Positions 1-7,132 are shown, numbered from the stretch's first letter. The stretch: DNA of 8,846 bases from Planctomycetales bacterium (GCA_020050375.1 JAGVKR010000236.1:1-8846); one strand, 5' to 3'. The notes: generated by a model not told the origin, from the sequence alone. Made by a program: numbers and translations.

Positions 1-1413
1 CATCATCGGATGGACCCGCGTCGGGATGTTGGGAAAGTAGTAGATCGTTTCGTCAAAGACCTTGCGCCCGGTGAGCCACGTCAGTCCCGCTTCGATTTCG
101 TTGATGTATTTGACGAAGAGCAGCCCCACGATCACCCCCACGCCGCTCCCGACCATCCCCAGCGACAGGCCGTATGAGAGGAAGATCGACAGCACTCCCT
201 GCGAGCTGGCCCCGAGCGATTTGAGGATTCCGATGTCGCGCGTCTTCTCGACGACGATCATGAAGAAGATCGCGAGGATGCCGAACCCGGCGACGGCGAT
301 GATCAGGAACAGCAGCACATTGAGAATCGCCGCCTCGACCTCGACGGCCTGCAGCAGCGGTCCCTGCTTCTGCTCCCAGGTGCTGACGCGGTACATTGAT
401 GGTGAAAACGCGTCGCGCAATCGTTCGACAACTTTGGGGGCGTCGGCGTAATCCTTGAGCTTGATCTGGATTGTCGTGATCGATTTCGTGCCGTCCGGCG
501 CGATCATCCCGCGGACCCGTTGCAATTCTTCGAGATTGCAGAAGACGAGGCTCGAGTCGTACTCGCTCATCCCGCTCTTGAAGATGTCGACGACGGTCGC
601 GGGAAAATGCTGCGGCGTTGGCGGACGATTCGTGCCGATCGTGCTGATCGACACGTCGTCGCCAGGGCGAATCATGGCCATCGTCTTCGTGCGGCCGGTA
701 TCGCGGTCTTCGTACTGAAAACTGACGAGCTGGGCGCCGACGTAGACCCGCGCCGCCAGGGGGGCGGCCCGCTGCTCGGGAGTCAGACGTCCCGATCGTT
801 CCTCGTTTCCGAAGGGATCGACGTCATCGGCCGCTTTCTTATCTTTGATCTCATCGGCCGGAGGGCCTTCGTCTTCGTCGACGTCGAGTGGAATCTCTTT
901 CGTTCTCAGCTTTCGATATTCCATATACGAAGTGAGCAGATCCCAGTTCGGCGGCTGATCGCGCGAACGGAGGGCCGCGGCGACCACCTTGCCGGTGTCG
1001 TCCGTAACGGGATGGTAGTTCTCGAGATGATCGACCAGCGTGCCGACCTGCGATTTTGTTTCGGGATCGATCCCGATCAGGGTGACCGGGCGGGCGATGA
1101 ACTGTCCGCCGTAATTGAAATTGAGGATGCCGTAGACTTCGACGGTCGGGCTCATGGCGGCGATGTATTCGCCGGCGACTTCGCGGATTCGCCGCATCTG
1201 CCCCTCGGGATCGGCGTTGCCATCCATGCTCTGCGCTTCAAGCACCATGTCGGCGAGGATCCCGTGGATCCGTTCGCGCATCTCGGTGCTGAACCCCGCC
1301 ATGACGCTGTTGACGACGATCATCGTCGCGACGCCGAGCGTCACGCTGATGACGCTGGCCAGCGCGATGTAGCGCGTCCGCAGATACCGGGCACAAAGCA
1401 AAAACTTATACAT
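1..1413 (-). CDS. LolC/LolE-family ABC transporter permease (3' end missing)
   Basis: Inner-membrane permease of the lipoprotein-releasing (LolCDE) / MacB-FtsX type. In the family it works with a LolD-type ATPase to extract lipoproteins from the inner membrane or move other envelope substrates. The ATG at 1413 is preceded by AAAGGA with a 7-nt spacer. The frame stays open to base 1, giving 471 codons without a stop. Residues 16-40 form a first membrane segment, followed by a large periplasmic domain (about 41-360). Then come membrane segments at about 363-388 and 405-435, joined by the conserved cytoplasmic signature VEKTRDIGILKSLGAS (388-403). The FDETIYYFPNIP stretch (453-464) is typical of LolC/E. 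The fourth membrane segment lies beyond the window. Odd feature: a charged, low-complexity loop (about 171-215, rich in D, E and K) enlarges the periplasmic domain beyond E. coli LolC/E size. Whether it is LolC, LolE or a single homodimeric LolF-like protein cannot be decided here. Confidence 0.88.
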   Translation of the reverse strand, partial: MYKFLLCARYLRTRYIALASVISVTLGVATMIVVNSVMAGFSTEMRERIHGILADMVLEAQSMDGNADPEGQMRRIREVAGEYIAAMSPTVEVYGILNFNYGGQFIARPVTLIGIDPETKSQVGTLVDHLENYHPVTDDTGKVVAAALRSRDQPPNWDLLTSYMEYRKLRTKEIPLDVDEDEGPPADEIKDKKAADDVDPFGNEERSGRLTPEQRAAPLAARVYVGAQLVSFQYEDRDTGRTKTMAMIRPGDDVSISTIGTNRPPTPQHFPATVVDIFKSGMSEYDSSLVFCNLEELQRVRGMIAPDGTKSITTIQIKLKDYADAPKVVERLRDAFSPSMYRVSTWEQKQGPLLQAVEVEAAILNVLLFLIIAVAGFGILAIFFMIVVEKTRDIGILKSLGASSQGVLSIFLSYGLSLGMVGSGVGVIVGLLFVKYINEIEAGLTWLTGRKVFDETIYYFPNIPTRVHPMM

Positions 1414-1420
1414 GGGCCAG

Positions 1421-1426
1421 TCCTTT
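1421..1426 (-). promoter_or_regulatory. Shine-Dalgarno of the LolC/E-like gene
   Basis: The minus strand reads AAAGGA, 7 nt before the ATG at 1413. It fixes the start of the permease gene. It stands out because lysS, the aminotransferase and the ART-like gene show no clear ribosome binding site. Confidence 0.6.
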
Positions 1427-1541
1427 GGCGGTTGGGTGGCGGTGGCCACCGATTGATCCAATTGTGCTTTCGCGCTTGAAGCAGAAACTTTCAAACCCCG
1501 TTTAGATGTTCATCAGCGAACGTGCCGGAAATGCAAAAGGG

Positions 1542-1976
1542 CTACACAGAATGCGGCAATCCTTGGCTGGAAACCCTCAAAAACCGTCCGGTTTCGCTGA
1601 GCTCTTGGGCCGCAAACTCAATTAGACTACGACGCCCATGATCTCGAGGGTTTAGGTTTAACTGCTTTATTAGCTCGACAAGCTCCTCGGTGTCGACGCG
1701 CATGCCTTCGAAATACGCAACCAATTCGTCGCGCTCCATCCGCATCAGTTCTTCGATTGGCTTGTCAATTCGCCTGCCAGCAACGCGCACGATTTCCGTT
1801 ACGAGTTCCTTCCTTCGTGTTCCCTTCGAAGCCGAGATGCCGAGTTCACGGGCAATATGAACGAGATTATCGTTCGTGCATACCCTGCTGTGCTCTAATC
1901 CCGCGCGTGCGCCTTGTACTCCCAACCACTCGACCAAAAGGCGTACGTCAATCTTTTCTGTTATCTCGGTGGGCAT
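1542..1976 (-). CDS. Small ParA-linked protein with two SAP/Rho-N-like motifs
   Basis: Not a protein I recognise; 144 aa from the ATG at 1976. That start overlaps the end of the parA-like gene by 16 nt and is served by GAGGAG 11 nt upstream, inside the parA-like coding sequence. A longer frame from 2060 would overlap parA by 100 nt and adds a Cys-rich, unlikely N-terminus. Two segments share the pattern of a helix, a short loop with G and basic residues, then a helix ending in LI/LV: residues 37-66 (NLVHIARELGIS, then GTRRKELVTEIV) and 97-127 (EELVELIKQLNL, then HGRRSLIEFAAQEL). The spacing resembles the SAP, HeH and Rho-N nucleic-acid-binding folds. A charged helix (72-92) links them. Translational coupling to a ParA ATPase suggests a DNA-binding or adaptor partner in place of ParB. 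This is inference: no ParB, ribbon-helix-helix or HTH signature is visible. Its base composition is lower in GC than lysS, as in the parA-like gene. Confidence 0.72.
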   Translation of the reverse strand: MPTEITEKIDVRLLVEWLGVQGARAGLEHSRVCTNDNLVHIARELGISASKGTRRKELVTEIVRVAGRRIDKPIEELMRMERDELVAYFEGMRVDTEELVELIKQLNLNPRDHGRRSLIEFAAQELSETGRFLRVSSQGLPHSV

Positions 1977-2851
1977 TTTGCGATCAACTCCTCTGTCAGA
2001 GCCCGCAATTGTGCAGACTGCTTGTCGGCATTTGCACCCGACAGCGTGAAAACAGCGCATCGTTGCTGCGCAGCCTGCCGCAAGCCATCACCTTCAGTCA
2101 CATATGCCTTGAAAACTCCGCCCGTTCGCTCCAAACGTCGAAACTCAACACGTTCGGTTGCCTTTAAGATTCCACCCCATTCACGGGCCATCATTCCAAT
2201 TGCGCCCGTGAATTGAGTTTCCTTAAAGCCCTCGATCGGGCCCAGTGCCGCAGTAATCATTTCGACGTCGCTATTGACCTCGTTGATCGCCTGCATCGCG
2301 GACGGCACCCCAATCGCTGATTGCAGGTCGAGTTTGACGGGCGAAACGCAATAATCGCACGCATACGCGACGGACCGAAGCAGGTCGGAGATCTCGGGGT
2401 GCGAATCAATCAGAACAAAATCAAAATCATCCCCAACCGGCTCCAAGACGTTTCGAATTACAGCAAGATGCTCCCAAAGTCGCCGAGTATTCTCACGAAT
2501 ATTGTTGGTTGCTGGCATCTTCTCAACGGTGACTGTAGCGAGCCTCGGATCAGCGGGGATCAGTTTTACGTGTTCCGGGGTGTCAAGGATATCAATGTTT
2601 GTAGCTAACTTTCCCCCACTGTAAAGTTGCTGAAACTTGTCAAACAATGTCGTGCCCGAAAGTTTTCCTGAGCGAAAGTCCTCAATCAGCGTGGGAATGA
2701 ATCGACAGGTTATTCCGCCGCGCTGGTAATCGGTGTCGACAACCAAGACCCTTTTCTGGTGAAACCATTGCAAAGCACAGGCGACGTGATAGCAGGTCGT
2801 CGTTTTTCCGACACCGCCTTTTTCGCTGACAAAACCGATTACGACCGGCAT
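1961..2851 (-). CDS. ParA/Soj-family partition-type ATPase
   Basis: Deviant-Walker ATPase of the ParA/MinD superfamily. Members dimerise on ATP, bind DNA nonspecifically and position plasmids, chromosomes or protein assemblies. From the ATG at 2851 the protein is 296 aa and begins directly with the P-loop strand. The deviant Walker A is KGGVGKTT (11-18) with signature Lys11; the A' strand is VLVVDTDYQ (35-43); Walker B is FVLIDS (145-150). The C-terminal part (about 244-290) has the ParA-like VFKAYVTEGDGLRQAA region and a final helix. A frame open upstream to 3049 would overlap the 3' end of lysS by 80 nt and adds a basic, non-conserved tail, so I prefer 2851. There is no N-terminal HTH, so it is a small, type-Ib/Soj-like ParA. 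In place of the usual D-x-P-P after Walker B it has DSHPE (149-153). It lies 118 nt after lysS and is coupled to the small downstream gene. Its GC is clearly lower than that of lysS, which suggests transfer. Confidence 0.88.
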   Translation of the reverse strand: MPVVIGFVSEKGGVGKTTTCYHVACALQWFHQKRVLVVDTDYQRGGITCRFIPTLIEDFRSGKLSGTTLFDKFQQLYSGGKLATNIDILDTPEHVKLIPADPRLATVTVEKMPATNNIRENTRRLWEHLAVIRNVLEPVGDDFDFVLIDSHPEISDLLRSVAYACDYCVSPVKLDLQSAIGVPSAMQAINEVNSDVEMITAALGPIEGFKETQFTGAIGMMAREWGGILKATERVEFRRLERTGGVFKAYVTEGDGLRQAAQQRCAVFTLSGANADKQSAQLRALTEELIAKCPPR

Positions 2852-2879
2852 CTTGGCCCCTGTGTGTTGAGTCAAAGAA

Positions 2880-2885
2880 ATTGTA
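2880..2885 (-). promoter_or_regulatory. Possible -10 element ahead of the parA-like gene
   Basis: The minus strand carries TACAAT, 5 of 6 matches to a sigma-70 -10 box, 28 nt before the ATG at 2851. I see no matching -35 box at 16-18 nt. If used, it would give the cassette its own short leader, and it would exclude the alternative start at 2908, which lies upstream of it. Confidence 0.28.
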
Positions 2886-2969
2886 CCCAAAACATTCCGA
2901 TCATACATATGAATTGTTTCGTTTGGCAGAGCCCCAGCCAATCGGAGGCGGCTGCCGGTTGCCGCCGGG

Positions 2970-4604
2970 CTACGCGGTTGAATCGTCTTTCGTTTGGTCA
3001 CGCGTGACCGTTTCTGCAACATCCGGTCCTCCGACTGTACCCCCGCCAATTTCAGGACGCAGCAACGGGAAATAAATCACATCGCGAATGCTGTGGCTGT
3101 TGGTGAGGAGCATCACCAGGCGGTCGATGCCGATCCCGAGCCCGCCTGCGGGGGGCATGCCCACCTTGAGTGCGCGGACGAAATCGGTGTCCATCTTGGC
3201 CATGCTGTCTTCTTCGGGGAGGCCCGCCAGTTGCGTGCGGAACAGGTCCTCCTGCAAGCGGGGGTCGTTGAGCTCGGTGTAGGCGTTGGCCAGTTCCATC
3301 CCGTCGATGAACAGCTCGAAGCGTTCGGCGATCTCGGGTTGGCCTTTTTTACGCTTGGTGAGCGGGCACATCGTCGCCGGGTAGTCGATGACGAACACCG
3401 GCCCGTGCAGGTGCGATTCGACCACGGCTTCGAAGACGTCATTGACGATCACATCGGGATGCTTGCCGGCGGTCGGCAGATGATGCTTCTGCGCGCAGGC
3501 TGCAACCGCCGCTGCGTCGTGCATGTCGCAGCCGGCATGCTCGCGGAACAGGTCGCCGTATTTCTTGCGGGACCACGGCGGCGTGTAGTCGATGATCTTC
3601 TCCCCCCACGGACGCTGCAGTTCGCCGGCGAGCGGGGGGCGTAAGCCCCCTGAAGACTCCGGCAACTTATCGACGGCCGAATCAGACGCAGCGCGCCCCT
3701 CCCCGGCCCCCCCTGGCGCAGGGCAAGAGATGGCGCGGATCGCGTTGACGAAGATTGCCTCCGTCAGGTCCATCATCGTCTCGTAGTCGCCGTACGCCTG
3801 GTACAGCTCGATCATCGTGAATTCGGGGTTGTGCGTGCTGTCGACCCCTTCGTTGCGGAAGACGCGGCCGATCTCGTAAACCCGCTCGACGCCGCCGACC
3901 ATCAGCCGCTTGAGATGCAGCTCCAGCGCGATGCGGAGGTAAAGCTCCATATCGAGCGCGTTGTGATGCGTGGTGAAGGGGCGGGCCGCGGCGCCACCGG
4001 CGATCGCGTGCAGCACCGGCGTTTCGGCTTCGACGAAGCCCCGTTCGCGCAGCGTGCGGCGGATCGAGTCGATGATTCGGCCGCGCTGGAGCATCCGCTC
4101 GAGGACCCCTTCGTTGTAGATCAGGTCGATGTACCGCTGGCGGAGCAGAAGTTCGACGTCCTTGGCGCCATGGAATTTCTCGGGGGGCTGGGCGAGCGAC
4201 TTGGTCAGAAACGTGACTTTCGCGACGCCGATCGTCTTTTCGCCGGTATTGGAAACCTTGAGGTGTCCGTCGATGCCGATCAGGTCGCCCAGATCCAATA
4301 GCTCGATCAGCTTCCACTGCTCTTCGGAGAAGTCTCCCTTCGAGCACATGAGCTGAATCCGCCCGGTCCAATCCTGCACGTGGAAGAACTTGAGCTTTCC
4401 TTTGTTGTTCCGCAGCATGATCCGGCCGGCGACGCGGATCTCCGGGCCGGCCGTGCCCGGCTCGGTAGGACACAGCTCGCGCGCTTGGCGGATCGGCCGA
4501 TGATCGTCGAATCGTTCCCCCCACGGATCGAGCCCGAGGGCCTCGATGGCGGTCAACTTCTCGAGGCGGGCGACTTCGAAGCGATCTGGTTCAGTGACAG
4601 ACAT
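2970..4604 (-). CDS. lysS: Lysyl-tRNA synthetase, class II
   Basis: Charges tRNA-Lys with lysine in the cytoplasm, using ATP. The 544-aa protein from the ATG at 4604 has an N-terminal OB-fold anticodon-binding domain (about 56-135: [19 protein letters not shown], then [12 protein letters not shown]). The class-II catalytic core follows: the motif 1 region (about 185-210, [12 protein letters not shown]), motif 2 (about 242-272, [11 protein letters not shown] then [17 protein letters not shown]) and motif 3 (487-500, [14 protein letters not shown]). [20 protein letters not shown] (414-433) and NAYTELNDP (440-448) are standard LysS segments. The longer frame from 4685 adds 27 non-conserved residues and lies partly over leader sequence, so I start at [10 protein letters not shown]. 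No clear ribosome binding site is visible. It is longer than the usual roughly 500 aa because of an insertion at about 294-333 and a tail of about 25 residues after FPLLRPE. It lies upstream of the parA-like cassette and the lolC/E-like gene. Confidence 0.96.
   Translation of the reverse strand: MSVTEPDRFEVARLEKLTAIEALGLDPWGERFDDHRPIRQARELCPTEPGTAGPEIRVAGRIMLRNNKGKLKFFHVQDWTGRIQLMCSKGDFSEEQWKLIELLDLGDLIGIDGHLKVSNTGEKTIGVAKVTFLTKSLAQPPEKFHGAKDVELLLRQRYIDLIYNEGVLERMLQRGRIIDSIRRTLRERGFVEAETPVLHAIAGGAAARPFTTHHNALDMELYLRIALELHLKRLMVGGVERVYEIGRVFRNEGVDSTHNPEFTMIELYQAYGDYETMMDLTEAIFVNAIRAISCPAPGGAGEGRAASDSAVDKLPESSGGLRPPLAGELQRPWGEKIIDYTPPWSRKKYGDLFREHAGCDMHDAAAVAACAQKHHLPTAGKHPDVIVNDVFEAVVESHLHGPVFVIDYPATMCPLTKRKKGQPEIAERFELFIDGMELANAYTELNDPRLQEDLFRTQLAGLPEEDSMAKMDTDFVRALKVGMPPAGGLGIGIDRLVMLLTNSHSIRDVIYFPLLRPEIGGGTVGGPDVAETVTRDQTKDDSTA
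3606..3725 (-). repeat. In-frame insertion in lysS carrying a palindromic element
   Basis: About 40 codons (residues 294-333) sit between the helix ending AIRAIS and the strand IIDYTPPW, where ordinary LysS proteins have only a short loop. The encoded segment is low in complexity and rich in Pro, Gly, Ala and Ser ([11 protein letters not shown], then [13 protein letters not shown]). Its core is a perfect hairpin at 3635-3650: a 6-bp GGGGGC/GCCCCC stem with a four-base GTAA loop (TTAC on the coding strand). It preserves the frame and lies at a surface position between motifs 2 and 3. From memory, GGGGGCTTACGCCCCC elements recur in planctomycete genomes; that recurrence cannot be shown from one copy. 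Confidence 0.6.
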
Positions 4605-4714
4605 GCAGGACGATGGCTCTGGATTCAGGGAATATCGTATAGCCGCGAGGCGCAGCCGAGTGCCATGTGTTTCGGCGCAAAACACTCGCGCCGGCGACCG
4701 TTTGAAGAGCGCAA

Positions 4715-4743
4715 ACTATCGTTGCAATTGAAACTTGCGTCAA
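4715..4743 (-). promoter_or_regulatory. lysS: Candidate sigma-70 promoter of lysS
   Basis: The minus strand shows TTGACG (4738-4743, 5 of 6 matches) and GATAGT (4715-4720, 4 of 6), separated by exactly 17 nt. Transcription would start near 4708, giving lysS a leader of about 100 nt. It is the only reasonably spaced promoter-like pair I found upstream of a gene start here. Confidence 0.42.
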
Positions 4744-4760
4744 GAGCAACAGACTCTGGT

Positions 4761-4951
4761 CTCGCCTTCAGGCAACCACGTTCGTAGTACGGCCTTACGC
4801 GGTCTCATGCGTTCGTAGGATCGCCTTCAGGCGGTATCACGCGTCGCTCGGTCAATCGATTGCCTTCGTCACGCCGGTACCGTCTGAAGGAGTCACTATG
4901 CGACGACGCGTAAAGGCGATCCTACGAGCGTGTCGCCGTCTGAAGCGACAC
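4761..4951. repeat. Cluster of degenerate direct and inverted repeats
   Basis: The gap between lysS and the aminotransferase gene (4605-4921) holds the lysS leader and promoter on its left and a repeat cluster on its right. Two tandem units of about 31 bp, at 4779-4809 and 4810-4841, both start CGTTCGTAG, continue with a GCCTT core and end in CGG-T-TCA-G. A partial unit (CGCCTTCAGGC) lies at 4763-4773. An inverted copy lies at 4906-4930: AAGGCGATCCTACGA at 4913-4927 is the exact reverse complement of 4812-4826. CCGTCTGAAG occurs twice (4880-4889, 4936-4945). A hairpin with a 7-bp stem, GTGTCGC/GCGACAC, sits at 4930-4951. No T-tract follows, so it is not a typical intrinsic terminator. The right end of the cluster encodes the last residues of the aminotransferase. 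Confidence 0.65.
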
Positions 4952-6346
4952 CGCGAGTTTAGAGACCAGGCGGTAGAGGAGGTTCAGCGAGTCACGGGCC
5001 TGCTCGTGAGTCAGCGTCATTGGCGGGCTGATGCGAATGACATTTCCCGCCAACGGGCCCAACAGGTGGATTCCCTCCCCTTTTCCGCCGTCGTCTCCCA
5101 GATAGGCGGCTTTGACGATTTCGACCGCGACTTGTTGACTCGACCGGTCGCCGCAATCGGCGCATTCAATGCCGAACACCAGGCCCTCGCCGCGGACCTT
5201 CGTCACCAGCCCGGTTTCCTTCAGTCGGTCGAGTGCCTGAATGAAAACCGGCGTCAGCGACCGAGTGTGCGCGAGAACGTCGGTTCCCTCGAATTCGTCG
5301 AGCGTCGCCAGCACCGCGGCGCATCCCAGGGGGTTGGCGCTCCAGGTGTCGGAGGCTTCGCCGTACTTGAGGCTGGCCATCACGTCGCCGCGCCCCACAA
5401 CGGCTGAAACAGGGACCCCGTTCCCGAGCCCCTTCCCCAGCACGACGAAGTCGGGCTCGATGCCGTATTTTTCGAAGGCGAACATGGAGCCGGTCCGACC
5501 GAAGTTCGCCTGGACTTCGTCGAAGATCAACAGAATGTCGTGCTCGCGGCAGAACGCCTGGAGCATCTGATGATAGGCCGCCGGGGGATGGTAGCTTCCG
5601 CCCCCCCCCAGGTAGGGCTCAGTGATCAGACAGTTCAATCGGCTGCCGAATTCGTTCCATAGTGCGTCGAGCTCGCGGCGGTACGGAGCCAGGTCGATCG
5701 GCTGACCGTATTTCGCGACGTCGTCAACTTCTTTCATCGGGAAGCTGATGAACCTGACGCGCGGGTCGCGGTCGTGGTCGGTTTCGCTGCCGGTCACCGC
5801 CCCCGCCAGTCCCTTCTTGCCGTGGAACCCGAAGCGGGTCGCCAGAATCATGTCGCGCTTTGTGTCGCGATGCAGGCAGGCCCAAAGCGCCTTCTGCACC
5901 GCTTCGGAGCCCGAGGCGGCCCACATCACCGTATCGAGCCGCTGGCCTCCTGGCCACGACTGGATGTTCTTCACCAGTCGCTCCACGGCCTGGGCTTCGA
6001 TCGGCGTCACGGCGTTGTAGGCCGTCATCGTGACGGCGGTGAAATAGTCGTCGTCGGGGATCGATTCGATCGCCTGCCCCTGGAATAAATCGCGCGTCCA
6101 CCCCATCGCGTGCGCCAGCCGGTGCATCCAGCGCGTCGGGTTGTGCCCCAGGTTGGCAACCAGAACACCCGAGGAATAGTCGTAAAGCCGACGACCTTCA
6201 GGAGTCCAGTGGAAGACACCGGCCGACCGCGCCAGAACCATCTGGCTCGGCGTGTATGTCCGCAGCGCGACCGGCTCCTGGCGGGCGATGGTGTCCCTGA
6301 ATGCGTTGGACGCAGCCTCTCCGGGGAATTGAATTGGTTTCGTCAT
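4922..6346 (-). CDS. Class-III PLP-dependent aminotransferase
   Basis: Cytoplasmic fold-type I, subgroup II (class-III) transaminase, the family of acetylornithine, ornithine, 4-aminobutyrate and other omega-amino-acid aminotransferases. It moves an amino group, usually a terminal one, to a 2-oxo acid. The 474-aa protein is full length. The phosphate-binding loop is SGSEAV (145-150) and the conserved TEP is at 242-244. The PLP-ring aspartate is Asp276 in LLIFDEVQANFGRTG (272-286), and the Schiff-base lysine is Lys305 in VVLGKGLGNGVPVSAVVG (301-318). The start at 6346 (MTKPIQFPGE) has no visible Shine-Dalgarno sequence. Substrate specificity cannot be read from the sequence, and the neighbours (repeats, lysS, an ART-like pair) name no pathway. 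The last dozen or so residues, LAVSLQTATRS, are encoded by the adjacent repeat cluster and probably replace the original C-terminus. Confidence 0.93.
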   Translation of the reverse strand: MTKPIQFPGEAASNAFRDTIARQEPVALRTYTPSQMVLARSAGVFHWTPEGRRLYDYSSGVLVANLGHNPTRWMHRLAHAMGWTRDLFQGQAIESIPDDDYFTAVTMTAYNAVTPIEAQAVERLVKNIQSWPGGQRLDTVMWAASGSEAVQKALWACLHRDTKRDMILATRFGFHGKKGLAGAVTGSETDHDRDPRVRFISFPMKEVDDVAKYGQPIDLAPYRRELDALWNEFGSRLNCLITEPYLGGGGSYHPPAAYHQMLQAFCREHDILLIFDEVQANFGRTGSMFAFEKYGIEPDFVVLGKGLGNGVPVSAVVGRGDVMASLKYGEASDTWSANPLGCAAVLATLDEFEGTDVLAHTRSLTPVFIQALDRLKETGLVTKVRGEGLVFGIECADCGDRSSQQVAVEIVKAAYLGDDGGKGEGIHLLGPLAGNVIRISPPMTLTHEQARDSLNLLYRLVSKLAVSLQTATRS

Positions 6347-6517
6347 GGTCGAAGTTTGTTTTTTGCGGTTGGAATCCCGGCGCGAGGGCGATTGCCGCGG
6401 TTAGAGCAAGAAAGGCGTCTTTCGGGCCCTAATTCCGTAGCTTCCGCTCTCGTGCCGGGTTAACAGTTTGTCAATTCTGCCGTGACGCCGTTGCAGGGGG
6501 CACCCCAAACATTCGCA

Positions 6518-7132
6518 CTAGGCGGCTGTCGGACTGCCATTGGACGGCTCAGCACGTGAAACGAGTTTGGGCTCTCCGTCAATTTCCTCAACTTCAATGA
6601 GTGCATCGGTAATCATTTCGTTGATTATGCCGCAAGTCACCTGTGGCCGAATATCCCACTCAGCATCGTAAAGCGCACGCCGAATTTCGCGAAATGATTT
6701 TGGACCACCCTCAAGGCACTCCATAATGGACGCTTCCAAGCCAAATCGGACTGTCCTGATAATCGGCCTCAATTCGATCCACTGTTGGTCTACAGTATTG
6801 GCGAATGAAACGCGAAAGACCCTGGAAGAATCGGTTCCAATGGACAACTTGCCGTGACCCCCGTAGGGTGAGACTGAGTGGCCTCCAGGTTCCGTGCAGA
6901 GTGCCGCCAAACGGGCCAGGACGGCTCGAAAAACCGACTTACGCAGCGGCACAATATTGTTCTCCTGGGCACCGCCAACGAGCGTGCGGACATGGCAGCA
7001 ATCCTTGCGCCATTCCAGCCGGATGCCTTCCTCCGGACATGCCTGCAATAAGTCATCGACGATTCCGACGACCCCGTGAGGTCGATCGAAGACGCTTGAA
7101 ATTGTAGGGGCTAGTTCGGATGTGCTACTCAT
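6518..7132 (-). CDS. Unknown protein: GspE/PilB N-domain-like segment plus winged-helix-like tail
   Basis: Not recognised as a named family; 204 aa. Residues about 20-123 follow the layout of the domain that precedes the ATPase core in GspE/PilB secretion and pilus ATPases. VVGIVDDLLQACPEEGIRLE matches their 'IV..LL..A...ga..IH.E' helix and strand. A VR.L.....NNIVPL strand pair and an LARLAAL helix follow, then SRVFRVSF..T, which resembles their FRVS..PT motif. The ATPase itself, with Walker A and B, is absent. Residues about 132-192 (GLEASIMECLEGGPKSFREI, then IINEMITDALIE) look like a winged helix with a beta wing. The ATG at 7132 overlaps the upstream gene's TGA as ATGA, which implies translational coupling; no ribosome binding site is seen. 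The domain reading is a pattern impression and may be wrong. The GC looks lower than in the aminotransferase gene downstream. The coding status itself is fairly secure because of the coupling and the length. Confidence 0.68.
   Translation of the reverse strand: MSSTSELAPTISSVFDRPHGVVGIVDDLLQACPEEGIRLEWRKDCCHVRTLVGGAQENNIVPLRKSVFRAVLARLAALCTEPGGHSVSPYGGHGKLSIGTDSSRVFRVSFANTVDQQWIELRPIIRTVRFGLEASIMECLEGGPKSFREIRRALYDAEWDIRPQVTCGIINEMITDALIEVEEIDGEPKLVSRAEPSNGSPTAA

Noticed and set aside
520..1479. Long plus-strand open frame of about 319 codons
   Set aside because: It is antisense to the LolC/E-like gene, whose minus-strand translation has clear membrane segments and family motifs. High GC keeps the opposite frame open.
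2947..2966. GGCGGC/GCCGCC hairpin just after the lysS stop, as a terminator
   Set aside because: It has a 6-bp stem and an 8-nt loop, but no T-tract follows on the minus strand. It may be chance GC pairing, so no terminator is called.
2852..3049. N-terminal extension of the ParA-like protein (66 residues)
   Set aside because: The extension overlaps the lysS 3' end, is basic and non-conserved in look, and the ParA fold starts right at the internal ATG at 2851.
3635..3650. Intrinsic terminator within lysS
   Set aside because: The hairpin is strong, but it lies in frame in the middle of an intact essential gene and has no T-tract.
3682..4524. Minus-strand frame of about 280 codons inside lysS
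   Set aside because: It is an out-of-frame shadow of lysS with an Arg/Ala/Pro-rich composition typical of a shifted high-GC frame.
4779..4841. CRISPR array
   Set aside because: Only two or three degenerate units abut without spacers of regular length, and there are no cas genes.
4605..4921. tRNA or T-box leader in the lysS upstream gap
   Set aside because: I could not form a cloverleaf or find a T-box consensus. The content is better explained by a promoter and short repeats.
6469..6474. TTGACA -35 box ahead of the aminotransferase gene
   Set aside because: The hexamer is perfect on the minus strand, but no -10-like sequence lies 16-18 nt downstream.
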